Assembly (NCBI GenBank): GCA_037178855.1
Contig: JASJZC010000005.1
Span: 1,488,001 to 1,552,000 of the forward strand
From: Oscheius sp. JU75
Lineage: Eukaryota > Nematoda > Chromadorea > Rhabditida > Rhabditidae
DNA length: 64,000 nt
Reading direction: 5' to 3'
Positions 23,004 through 34,400 of this stretch are shown in pieces. The translations under genes and the position numbers were made by a program. The notes below the pieces were generated by a model that was given only the letters and a program-made list of their open reading frames with translations, was not told the origin of the DNA and made no database searches. Positions within the stretch are counted from its first letter, which is position 1, and every line of letters begins with the position of its first letter.

Positions 23004-24106
23004 ATTCAGATGTCAGACTGTAATCTCCTTTCTGCTCTGGATCAGACTTTAAAGAAGGAAAGAAGGTCAATTCATACTACGAGGCTACTTTTGGAAGCGA
23101 GATTGGAGAACACTGAGGTCTGTGGAAACTGTGTTCTGTCACTGGGAGTCTAGTCAGTCCTTTACGACCAGGCATTGCAAACCTGGCGGAAACGTTCGCG
23201 TCGGCCAGCTTTGCACGCAAGGGCTGCTCTGGCCAGCTTTGCGATCCCTGTTTATGACCTCAACCCAGAGTGAGATAGTCTGTCTAACAATAAGTAGAAG
23301 TCTTTCACGATCAACGGCGAGTGATTAGGAAGCAAAAGAGCCAAGACAATCAGGTCTTTTCTGAAACAAAACTTGTCTCAAAACGAATTTTCTACTCTGT
23401 GCCACCACTGCCACGTGACGAAAAAAAATCTTCCTGTTCTCGTTTTGTACACAGATGGCGAAGGGAAAAATGGTAAAAAAAGGAAGCCTCTACCAAACAA
23501 GTTAGTTATCAAAAACGACCATCTTGTCCCCATCTACATTGTCAAAAACCGGTGTTTTTACACTATGCTCAAGAAAAATTCCTTTTGTACAATTTCTGAA
23601 ACATAAATTATAAAACAAACAACAAATGTGAGCAAAAACAGGGTCAGTTGACCTTTCCGAGTACCACGCGTTGTAAATCAAGCGTGTAAACATCTGGGAA
23701 AGGAATCCAATAAATGCCCTTCAAGTTTCGGTTCTCCCTCTTAAAAAGATTATATAAAAACGTCAAGAACATTTGCAGAAATCGTTCGAGCACGGAGTAT
23801 AGAAATTTTTTACTTTTTGCGATTCCAGAAAGGACCAGATCACAGTATATAGAAAAAAAACGCAAATAAAATATAGTCACAGAAGGAGAGAAGAAGTTCC
23901 CAGGGCCTATAAAAATACAAATTTATAGAGACACCATTAAATTATTACAACACCGCATTTGATATCGAATTACGCTTAGAAATAAATTATCTGTACGTAG
24001 AGACTAAACGAGTCATTTTGTGATAGAGAGAGAATCCCGTCCGTGGATAAAGAGAGGAAATAAATAAGCGGGCTACCAAATTAGATGGGGAGCTTGAAAT
24101 GATTCC
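23004..24106. other. Intergenic region between NADSYN1 start and TRAM 3' end
   Basis: Both flanking genes are on the minus strand, so this holds the NADSYN1 promoter or trans-splice region and TRAM 3' sequence. No exon chain is seen. A short stretch around 23170-23250 repeats CTGGCC(A)GCTTTGC twice. Confidence 0.45.
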
Positions 24107-26459
24107 TTAGTCCTTCTTGTTCTTCTTCTTGGCCTCGGCAGGAGACTTTTGGGAGGAGGAGGAGGTGTCTTCAGATTCCTGGAAATGGGAGTTGAAATTG
24201 GGAAAAAAAGAATTTTTGAGAGCCACAACGACGTGGCCTAAGAGTTGTGCAATCACTGACTGCACAGCCTATTTTAACTAACAGTTGTGACCACAACAGA
24301 AGCCACAGGCTATTCTACCTAACAGCTGTGTAACTGCGGCCTTCAGAAAACCGTGACATTCGATTTGGACAAAGTGCTTCGTTTTGGAATCGACATTGTT
24401 TTGAAAAGTAATATGGAAGTAACCTTCGCCCATTCGCGCTCTTTAGAAAATGATTCTCAGAGAATATAATATTGTTCTACTTATTGCTACCAAAATACAT
24501 CGTTAATGTTTTGCAAAATAAACAAGGACTAACCCATTTCTTTGCTTTTGGTACGCTTCGAGTGAATTCCAGACTATCTTGGACAGCCACTCAAGCTCTA
24601 CATGTTTTAATCGAAAACAGTTTCAAGGCTTCTATAAAGATAGCGTTGTCTAATTTGAAGTGTTTCGAGTAGATGAAATTTAGCAAATATACCTCTCAAT
24701 TTCACCCCTCTTCTTCCAACTCTGATACTAATATTCTGCCCTCTTATAGGCTGGCCAATGAGCAGCAATTGCACGCCAGCTCTTTCCGGCTATGTAGCCC
24801 TGTTGTCAAGTGCACATGGACGGGCTCATATAGAGCTCAGCTAATTATGGCTACATTCGGTATTGATCACTCCCTAAGCTCCTCGAGGTTTTGCACCAAA
24901 AAAAGACGAGAAAACTTACTGATTCATCAGTCTTTTTCGACTTTTTCTGTGGCAGTTGATGCTGGCTCGTCTTCTTGTCCTTCTTGCCCTTGCCCGATCG
25001 TTCCCTGAAATTTGTTTTGTTAGTTTTTCGCTTTGAAAAATTATGTAAAATCCACTCGAAAACAAGCGGATTATCAGTCAAAAAACTGCAAACAAACGGC
25101 ATTAGTCACTCACTTGTACCTCTGGACGTGGAAGGACATGAAATTGTAGACCTGATAGAGTTGGAGACCGAGGAGGAAGAGGATAGCATTGAGACGGACC
25201 AGACTCGTGTTGAAGTTGCCGGCTTGGACGTCAATGTTGACGACCTCGCTCTGCTTCAGACCGTACCAGAATGTGACGGAGGTCAGGACGGCACTGGCCA
25301 GGCGGACGGCCACGAAGACGAAGTTCCAGGCCCGGAATCTGGAAACAGGAGTGTAAATGATCTCATATTTGTGTAACTGTAGCCACAACCGGGTTTTGCT
25401 ACCTAACTGTTGTATCCACAGATGGAACTAGAGGCGACATGACCTAACATTTGTTTAGCTGTGGCCACAACTACATTAAAAGTTCTCTATATTTTTTTTA
25501 GCTTGTTTGAAACGTAAAAAAGACTCACAGGGTCTGAGCAACGCTCTTCTTCTCCAGAAAGTGAGCCAGACGAGCTGTGTGGAAAACGACCTGCTGGATG
25601 TATTCCAGAGTGAGGAGCACAATGGCGAAGCGGGTAAAGTTCATGAAGTAAGCAGCTCCGACCAGGGCGATGTAGATGACGGAGGGGATGGCTCGCTGGC
25701 GGATCTCGTCCATCTTGAACTTCTGGAAATAGAACTCGGGGAACTGATGGAGCCAGTAGGCGATCTGGATCATGGCGTAGAATTTGAGCTGGATCGTCAT
25801 GAGGCGATGAGCTTCCGGGTAGTCGACCCACAATCTGGAACGCTTTTTTTAGAACTGGGAAATGAAGCCAAAGCCTACTTCTTGATGTCCCAATCGTGCT
25901 GGAAGATCTCCTGTATCACGTAGCCGCCGAATATGACCGAGGCCAGAGCGAAGATGACCTGATGACCGGACTCGGTGAATTTGAACATCTTCACCTTGGA
26001 CAGGTGGACCTAAATAAAAAATTTCAGTAAAATTTTGACTAAAATTGACCTTTCTCTGCAGTTTGTCCAAAATGTACTCTTGAATGACAGCATGGAAGAC
26101 GATCATGACCACAGTATAGAAGAACATCGTGTAGACGTCGCGCCGGCCACTTCTGTACATAGTCATCTCGCCGGCTGTTCCTGGAAAACAGTATTTTAAC
26201 CATCTTCTTGTTAAAAAAAGGGAGAAGGAAAACAAAAAGTACCTGTTTCAGTGACAGCGGGGACGGTCTCATTGTATTGGGGCAGGATGAAGACGCTGGC
26301 CAAGTCCGATGTCAAAGGGAACATCAGTCCAAGGATGAAGATCATCAGGACGGCGCTGGCAATGTCTCCATGATTCTGAATCACGAATTCGTGACTGAGA
26401 ATCGGCGGCTGCTTCTTGTGACGGCCGGCGGCGGCTGCTCTCCGCGTCTCCACTCCCAT
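24107..26459 (-). CDS. TRAM1: Translocating chain-associated membrane protein (TRAM)
   Basis: ER multi-pass protein that sits beside the Sec61 translocon and helps signal sequences insert. Seven exons join in phase: 26459-26243, 26180-26050, 26009-25879, 25834-25529, 25338-25114, 25004-24920, 24178-24107, giving 388 residues (vertebrate TRAM1 is about 374). Family landmarks are PILSHEFVIQNHGDI near the N-terminus, AVIQEYILDKLQRK, the TLC-domain core with HQFPEFYFQKFK, and AWNFVFVAVRLASAVLTS. The tail is lysine-rich (KKKNKKD), as expected for the cytosolic end. The start Met at 26459 aligns with the family start. Introns 4 and 6 carry copies of the GGCCACAAC repeat. Whether it is orthologous to TRAM1 or TRAM2 cannot be told; it probably predates that split. 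Confidence 0.93.
24226..24345 (+). repeat. Intronic GGCCACAAC/GTTGTGGCC repeat (TRAM intron 6)
   Basis: Starts GCCACAACGACGTGGCCTAA and contains further ACAGTTGTG(A)CC and ACAGCTGTG units separated by CAGCCTATT. It is in the 741-bp last intron of TRAM. Confidence 0.75.
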
Positions 26460-28207
26460 CGCGCCCGGAAAATGATGGTTTTGAGACAAGGGGAAAGAGT
26501 GAAAGACCATGGGAAAGAATATATGAGCAAAGAAGGATGTAACTGACTAGACCTAACTAGATTTGTTCTGCTGTTTTTTCACCAACCTTACAGGCAAATA
26601 AAGTAGAATTCGGAATAAAGGGAATTAATTTAGATTGACCGAGCTCTTGAAAGAGTAGAATTTGAAGCCTGTGGCTAGAGGAAAAACAAGAGAACAGAAG
26701 CATACAAAGTGCCAGAAAATGCGCTATATTCTCTCGAAAAACTAGGTCATCTTTAGAGGTCATCACGGCGGTCTAGCATACAACCAACTCTGTCCTATGT
26801 AAGCTCAAAAACTATGAAAAACCCGTAAGACAAACCAGAATAGCACTGCCTCTGCTGCAGCTGCTCGGGCTGACAGCCTCAGCCCATGCCAAGGCATCAG
26901 AGAGCTGCTGGAGCGAAGAAGGGGGGCAATAGGTCTCGGCGCGAGATCGATTGCAGTTCGGCAAAGCGGACAGCGGTAGATTCAAATTTGAGAAAGAAAG
27001 GCAAATGAGAAAGAGATGAGTCATTTGCAAGTCATATTTCATGAATTTGGTGAGAAATGAATAGGTAAGGGTCACAGATTCGTATGGAAAACAAAAGACG
27101 CTTCCGTAGGGGAAGTTGAAGCTGTCAGACTATTGTAGCTGGTGAATAGTCTAAATTTCTTCTCTCAACAATAAAAACTATGTTTCCGATTAAAAGGCAG
27201 TAGAAGTAAGCAGGGATCTAAAAAGCCATTCCATGTTCATTAGACGTGAGCAATCATAAATGGGCAAATAGGGCGTGGGAAATCTCTATAGTCAGAAAAC
27301 CGTGTGTCTAGAGGCAGAAAAAACCGTGCAGCAATCTCCAATGGATTCATTTCTCTCAATTTGAACTTTTATTTATTGAAAACTCGAAGAGGAACAAGAA
27401 AAGGTAAGAAAGGCTGAAAAACTTTTGCAACGCTACTTTGACGTTATTTTTGCTACAATTTTTAGCTTTTTTTCCATTTTGCACGCGGCTGTTTTCTGCA
27501 ATGTTTTGACACAAAAATGAATGGAAAAAATATGGAAAGCAGGGAAAACCGAAAGACGATAAGAGAAGAAACGAAAAAAGCTTGGAAGAAAAATTCAAAC
27601 TTAAAGGTTCAAACTTTAAGCGGGAACAAGAATCTTTTCCAAAAAAATGGTTCCCAACGGGTTGATAGTGATTTTACTGCAGCTTTTCGTTAATTGCTCT
27701 TCACCCGACTGCTAGAAATCGTTGGCCAATGAGTTAAACATAGAACCTAAGCAATACAGAAAAAATAAGCTGTTTCAAACTGTAGTGTCCAAAAATAGTT
27801 TGTGTCCCTCATTCTTTCCGTTTTTATTTTCTGTCTCGGCATGGGAGCATGTTTCTCTGAGTTAGCTAGCTAAAACCTGCCAGTTTATCACAAACACGAA
27901 TGAACGTGCCCATAAAAGGGGCTAACTTCTTGGTAATAGTTCGGCAGGCGCCCCCTTCAAGTCGAAAATTACGATAGTTTTTTTCCATAGTTTTTTTTTC
28001 ACCTTTCTTACACTCTAGGAGGTTCTTTTGCACGCTGGATTCGGTAAAAGCCGTCAGAAACTGAAAAAGTTTGTGAATTTCATCAGAAATCCCCATTCTG
28101 AGCGATAATGTAAAAGCGCGTCAAAAGTTTAAACGAAAGGAGGGCCCCTGCCGAACTGCCCTTTATTAACCTTTTTGCTCTAAAACATCAGTTCTCCTTT
28201 TCAGCTG
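26460..28207. other. Divergent intergenic region between TRAM (-) and RPP21 (+)
   Basis: About 1.7 kb separating two genes read outward, so it probably contains promoters for both TRAM and the RPP21-DUS3L-TAF2-BORCS6 row. No exon chain is found. It contains poly-A/T runs and a short CTGCAGCTGCTCGGGC-type GC-rich patch near 26850-26950. I see no GGCCACAAC repeat units here. Confidence 0.5.
28193..28204 (+). promoter_or_regulatory. Candidate trans-splice acceptor before RPP21
   Basis: Pyrimidine tract ending TTTTCAG lies three bases before the RPP21 ATG at 28208. No upstream exon with a donor is apparent. Confidence 0.5.
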
Positions 28208-28720
28208 ATGGAAATCAACTCCGAGGCCACACAAAAGATAGACAAAAAGAAGGAAAAATCGTTAAAAACAGGCCGTCCTCGTATTCACGACGCCCACAAG
28301 CGCCTAAACTTCTTGCACCAGATTGCTCTTCAGTTATCCAGTCAAAGTAAGCACCTACCATTTTTTTTTTTACTTATTTACTAAATTTTTCGGCTCCGGT
28401 ATTGATGACGGCTATGCACAGCTTAGCAGAAGCATCGGGAAGCATTTTCGAGGGGTCTTGGACACGGAGAGAGTGAAAGTCGATCCCGAGATTATGAGGA
28501 CGTTCTGTAAGAAATGCAAGCAAGTTCTTTCAGCCAAGGTGAGCCAATTTTTCCATCTTTTGTAGCAAACCACGTTCAGGGCAAGCGCTTCGAGCTGCAG
28601 ATGGTCCAGCGGAAGCTGATGCAGCGAAAATGTCTCCAGTGCGGTGATCTACGAAATTTCGAGCTCAACACGGGTTATTTGTCGCGCAACGAGCGGTTTG
28701 AGGTCCGCACGAATACATAG
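28208..28720 (+). CDS. RPP21: Ribonuclease P/MRP protein subunit p21
   Basis: Small zinc-binding subunit of nuclear RNase P, which trims tRNA 5' leaders (homologue of yeast Rpr2). Exon 1 is 28208-28346 and encodes a basic N-terminus then AHKRLNFLHQIALQLSSQ. Exon 2 runs from about 28424 to 28538 (LSRSIGKHFRG, then CKKC). Exon 3 is 28580-28720 (CLQCGD and an NTGYLSR tail). The CxxC pairs CKKC and CLQC are the expected zinc ligands. The match is to order and spacing of the RPP21 family over its whole length. Oddity: exon 1 ends in phase 1, but every plausible exon 2 acceptor leaves the conserved frame out of step, so there is an unusual splice, a sequencing error, or a lesion at this junction. 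DUS3L starts 94 bp downstream on the same strand. Confidence 0.85.
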
Positions 28721-28814
28721 TTCTTCTTACTTGTTTTGTTTCATTTTTTGTTTTTGTGTTTCACCACAAAAATTATCTTCTTTATGTGTTTTTCGACCGA
28801 TCACAGGAGTGCAG

Positions 28815-31244
28815 ATGACAGCTTTATCGCTTGAAGAGCTAAAGCAGGCTTTGGATAACGGGGAAGCTCCGATAAAAGCCGAATTTCGGATTCCTGTAGG
28901 CATTCCTCACAATTTTATTCAAAACTTCCGTTCAGAAGGAAGAAATCCACGTTCAAGTGGTTGCCCAGCTCGAAATTACGCAAGAAAATGAAGAAAATCC
29001 GGTTGTGGAGGTCAAAGAACGGAACAAAAAGGAGCGGAAAGATCGGAGAGGAATGAACAAGGACAGACGGAAGGAGATGAAGCATGCGGAGACGAATATC
29101 AGGGCTGCAGCTGTTAGACTATGTCCGTCTGTCGTACAGCCAGTCGCTTGCAAGTGAGTTTAGAGTTTACACTTCTTTTCCTGTAAAAATAGAATAGTCA
29201 ACTCCAATTTTTCAACACTTGGAAGCTACATTTAGACAAATGTTAGGTGGCTGGGGCCACAGCTGTTAGGTGGTATAGTCTTAAGCCACAAGTTAGGTTA
29301 CGTCGTTGTGGCCACAAGACAACCGTTAGACGGTTATGACGCCAAATTTTCCATTTCCTCTTGTTCCTTCTTCCAAGTTCTTTTTAGATTCGGTGAAAAG
29401 TGCACGTCCGAGCACGACGTTCAGGCTTTCCTCGGCAAGAAGCCGGAAGACATTCCGGGCCCCTGTCCCGTCTATGATGCTCGCGGTAACTGTCCGTTCA
29501 GCTATGCCTGTCGCTTCAACGGCACCCACATGGATGACGACGGAAAACAAACTGAAAAAGTGGCTTTTATTTCAAACTTTTATAAAAACGTCTAGACACC
29601 CGCTTCACCTTACCTGGCAACCGAAAATGCTCAAAGCATTGCTATCCAGATCGGTCTCCGGAAGCGAACCTACGATTTCACTCGTTCTGATAAGGTTTTA
29701 ACTAGTTTTAGTTTGTTTAAAATTTCATTTTAAGGCCATGGAGCTCGTCAAAGACAAGGCGGGTGCGATGGAAAGAGAAAAGCCGAGACTGAACATGCAG
29801 GACTTGAAGGGCAAAAAGTATCTGGCGCCGCTCACCACTGTCGGAAATCTGCCCTTCCGACGCATTTGTGTCGATTACGGGGCTGACATTACCTGCGGAG
29901 AGATGGCTCTGGCCACCAGTCTTCTCGCAGGAACTCCCTCAGAGTACTCACTTGTCAAGAGACATCCAACCGAGAAGATTTTCGGCGTCCAGCTGGCTGG
30001 AGGCTATGCCGACACGATGTCCAAGGCTGCTCAGATCCTCGTGGACGAGTTCAATGTCGATTTCATCGACATCAACATGGGCTGCCCGATCGATGTCGTC
30101 AATGACAAGGGCGGCGGATGCTCTCTCCCGCACCGGAGCAACAAAATGGTCGAAGTCGTCTCAGCAATACGCTTGGTGATGAAGGATATCCCTTTGAGTG
30201 TCAAAATTCGAACAGGACTCAAAGAAGGACAGCTGACTGCTCACGAAACAGTTCGTTCTCTAATCGGACTCCAGGGCCTGGCTCCTGATTTGATTTCTTT
30301 CCATCCAAGAAGCAAGTAAGTGTATTTACGGCTCATTTTGATGTGAAAATAGGAGCCACAACCTATATTTTAGGGGGAGGGGTGACAAAGCTGTTCCTCG
30401 AAGTGGCCACAACTGTTAAGTCATACAGCCTGTGGCCTCAATTGTGACCATAATCGTTAGGTCACGTCGTTTGGTCACAGTTAGACAGCTTCGAGTCGAT
30501 TGTGGATCGACTTTTTCACAATTTGGCTATAATTTTTTTCGTCCCCAAATCCCCAAATTTTTTTCAGAGAACAGCGCTACACACGTCTTGCTCGCTGGGA
30601 ATTTGTCCAGCCTGTCCACGAGGCAATCGGTGAGATTCCTCTTTGGGTCTGCGGCGACATTCTTTCCTGGGAGGACTATTATCAGGTTTGCCTTCTTTTG
30701 TAAGCCGTTCAACAAGAAAGTTCAGAGGCTGGAAAATAACCCAATCGACGGCTGTATGATTGGTCGCGGAGCCCTGATCAAGCCGTGGCTGTTTACCGAA
30801 ATCGACGACAAAAGGACCTGGGACATTTCGGCCACGGAACGTTTTGATCTTTTAAAAAAGTTAGCACTTTTTTCTCACCTCTTTATTTGTTTTCCTCTTC
30901 CAGATTCGTCGGCTACGGCCTGGACCATTGGGGTAGTGACGATGCCGGTGTCGAGAGAACGCGACGCTTCCTTCTCGAATGGCTTTCCTTCACCTGCAGG
31001 TGGATTTTTGCATATTTCTGAACAATTTTCTATCAAAAACTACAGATATATCCCAGTCGGCCTGCTCGAAGTCCTACCCCAAAAAATGAACGATCGTCCG
31101 CCTCAATATCGCGGTCGCAACGAGCTCGAGACCCTCCTCAGTAGCCAGAAAGCCAGCGACTGGGTTGAAATCAGTCGTCGTCTTCTCGGACCAACCCCGG
31201 ACGGATTCACCTTCATCCCGAAGCACAAGGCCAGCTCTTATTAG
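28815..31244 (+). CDS. DUS3L: tRNA-dihydrouridine(47) synthase
   Basis: FMN-dependent enzyme reducing uridine 47 of tRNA. Nine exons join in phase: 28815-28895, 28936-29153, 29388-29559, 29596-29694, 29735-30315, 30568-30685, 30726-30859, 30904-30999, 31046-31244, giving 565 residues. The N-terminal half has the RLCPSVVQ segment and paired Cys/His zinc-finger elements ([22 protein letters not shown]) as in Dus3. The catalytic TIM barrel follows: [39 protein letters not shown] with the active-site Cys, [33 protein letters not shown], and the C-terminal [16 protein letters not shown] candidate trans-splice acceptor (CACAG) precedes the ATG by 8 bases. Introns 2 and 5 (234 and 252 bp) carry the GGCCACAAC repeat; the other six introns are 36-46 bp. 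Confidence 0.95.
29240..29333 (-). repeat. Intronic GGCCACAAC repeat (DUS3L intron 2)
   Basis: Contains GGGGCCACAGCTGTTAGGTG and GGTTACGTCGTTGTGGCCAC, i.e. two half-sites facing each other around a CACGTCG-like core. Confidence 0.75.
30350..30492 (-). repeat. Intronic GGCCACAAC repeat (DUS3L intron 5)
   Basis: Several units: GGCCACAACTGTTAAGTC, GTGACCATAATCGTTAGG, TCACGTCGTTTGGTCACAG, ending TTAGACAGC. Confidence 0.75.
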
Positions 31245-31364
31245 GCGAAAATCTGCTCTCTTTTTTTGTTGTCTTCTCACTGTTGTTACGCCTGTTATTT
31301 ACCTTTATTCTGTTGTGCAAGAAAAGAATAATTCTATGAAATTTTAATTGAAGCGCGTTCCTTT

Positions 31365-31377
31365 ATTTGTTTCTCAG
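31365..31377 (+). promoter_or_regulatory. Candidate trans-splice acceptor before TAF2
   Basis: TTTGTTTCTCAG about 120 bp after the DUS3L stop, with no donor between the two genes that would join in frame. Confidence 0.45.
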
Positions 31378-31444
31378 TGTTTTCGCACTGGAATACCTGC
31401 AAAAAGTTGGCGAGAGAGAGTTGAAGAAGATCCATAAGAAACGA

Positions 31445-34400
31445 ATGGAATGGGCTGCAGCCAACGGCTATCCGGATGAGCCACAGCTTGAGCAAGCCGT
31501 TCCACCCCAGCTCAATGGACATGTAAGTTATTTGCAATTTTTTTCATAGCAAAATGGTAAAATAGTTCGCTGTGACCAGAAAGTCATAGCCACAGTACGA
31601 CAGCTGCTAAGTCATGTTGCCTGTGACCGCAACTTTTAGATAACGTCGTTGTGGCCACAGCTAGACAGGTAACCAGTATCTGCTCTAGCTCCAAAACCTT
31701 TCTATTTTCCCTCTTTTCCAGGGTCCAGAACACGGAGTAAACAACGGGAATGGAGTACATAACGACCCAGCGCCAGCTCCTGTTCCCCCAGTCCAGCAGC
31801 CACCAGCGCCTCAAGAACAAGCTGCCGACCCACCCGCAGCTCCTTACATAGACTGCTATTCGGATTACCGGGTCCTCGCCCAGACCGTCAACATTTCGAA
31901 CATTTCCTTCATCGATGAGACCTTTCACGTCTACACGGAGCTGTCCATCGTGCCCACTGTGGCCGATCTCCAGGAAATCAAGCTCCATCTTGGTCCTAGT
32001 GAGTTCGCAATCGTTTTCTGGCTTAAACTACGTTTTCTTAGATGCTCTCCTTCCGAAAGAAGTCTCCAGCGATGCCAAGTTAACTCTAAATGACATTGAG
32101 GTCGTGTACTGTCGACAGGATCCTACAGTGGTTGTTTGCATACAGTTTTTGCAGTATAATCCAAGTTTAAGAACGGAGTTATGCCTTACACCACGGAGAG
32201 CATCAAGGATTACACTTCCTACAACTACAACACCTTGAAAAATGACGATTGTAGGCTTTTTCTTATTTAAAAATCAACAAATTCTAGGCAATTTGCGCGT
32301 CAAAATTCCACCAGAGTTAATGGAATTCTCGAGAAATATGCTCTGCATGAAGCTATGCATTCCAGTCGTCGTCCGGAAGCCGAAAGGGGTATGTTTAGCC
32401 TACCTGGCCGGCCAGCCCAGGCTTGTTAAAGTGCGCGCAACCTGGCCAAGCACGGGTTCTTTGTCTGTGGCTTCTGTTATGGCCACAACCGTTCTAATAA
32501 CTTTACCTTTCAGGGCATCCAGTTCAATTATTCGATAAGTCGCGACGGTTCTATGGAAAAGGGCGCCCACGTCTTCACCTATAGATCAATGCTAATCGGC
32601 GGGACAAGAACCTGGCTTCCGTGCCTGGACGCCCCGGATCAGCTCTGCCTCTGGCGACTGAGAATCACCTGTGATGCGGCGCTGACAGCCGTTGCCAGTG
32701 CCGAGTTGATGGACGTTGAATTCACGGAAAACCTCAAGGAAAAAACCTACACCTACCAGCAGACCGTGCCTACATCCCCGTGCAACATGGGCTGGGTTGT
32801 AGGCAACTTTACCACCTATGGGCATCCAGATATACCTGAGGTTCCTCTTTGCATTTTTCTAACAAATGGGTTTTAGTTCACAACATTCGCTCTGCCCGGA
32901 CTCTTGGCTCTGGCCAAGCACACCGTCGGCCCACTTGACAAAGTTTTCGAATATTTCGAGGAGCTGCTCTCCTGTCGATATCCTTTCACCTCATATAAGC
33001 AAGTTTTTGTCGATAAGGTTCGTTTCCGTTTTAAATCAAGCTAACTTTTGATAAACAGATCCCAGACGAGGTCACCTCCTACAGTAGTCTCACGCTCTTC
33101 TCGGTCAACATGCTCTTCCACAAGAAAATCATCGACGTGGTCCAGCAAAGTCGCCAAATGATCGCCTTGGCAGCCGCCGAGCAATTTCTCGGCTGCTTCA
33201 TAGCCTGCAGTCATTTTGTCGACTCGTGGCTGACTAAATCACTCTCGAGGTGGGTTATTAGAATAGAAGAAAAAATAAAGGTTTTAGATTCATTACGGCC
33301 CAGTTTGTGGAGAAAATGTTCGGCTACAGTGAATCCATGTACCAGGTCAAGAAGAACATGACGGCTGTGATTGATTACGAGACGCAGTGGGGGAAAGTAA
33401 GTTTTCCTGTTTTACCTCAGGCTACAACTGTTAGGTCGAATAGCCTATGGTCCGGTTTAAGATGTTAGGTCGCGTCGTTGTGGTCACAGTTGGACAGCCG
33501 TAAAGCGAAACCGGCTGTGACTCTTAAAAATCTCCAAATTTCAGCTAATCCTCCGTCCACACCTCAACCAACAGGCTCGCTACAATATCCACTGTGAGCC
33601 GAGAATGGAGCAGCTCTGCAGTCCACTCTATGCCGACATGCTCGTGAAGAAAGGCTACCTCGTACTACGCATGCTCCTGAAACGGATTGGACAAGAACCT
33701 TTCTACCAGGTTCTGCACAAAATCCTCACTGTGGCTCAGCAAATGAGTGAGAGGAGAGACCGACCCGCTTCGTGGACACACATGGTGCCATTATACACAC
33801 ATTTTTTTGGATAAAGTTAACTTCAGATAATATCAACCGAATCCTTCTTCCGAACTGTGACCTCGGTGACGGGAAATGTCATCGAGACCTTCCTGGAGCA
33901 GTGGATCTCGTCTGGAGGACACGCGAGCTTTCAAATTCATTATGCTTTCAATAGGAAGAGGAATATTGTCGAGTTGGAGGTAAAACAGGATCTCGAGGAG
34001 GGAAATGGACGACTGAAGTAAGTTATCAGGTTATTTTGACAGTTGTGGCCACAACTGTTAGATCGAATAACCTATGACTCGGGTTATAAGCTGTTGCCTC
34101 CTATTTAGAAACGGCTACTAAATTTCAGCCTATTTTCAGATATGTTGGTCCGCTAACAATCGTCATTCAAGAGCTTGACGGCTCCTTCTCGCATACAGTC
34201 CAAATTGATGGCGAGATTTCCCGATCCGACCTCCAGTGTCATTCCAAGGGCAGACGGCAGAAAAGAGTAGGCTTTTATGCCACTTTTTCACAGTTGAATC
34301 TAAGAAAAAAGTGCCTCTGTATACGGGAGAAGAAGTCGAGGTTGACCTGACCAACATGGACCCAGATTCGCCAGTTCTGTGGATTCGTGCCGATCCGGAG

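Noticed and set aside
31367-31444. TTG-initiated start for TAF2
   Set aside because: No ATG occurs there, and the segment spans the candidate acceptor at 31371-31377; the first ATG after it is 31445.
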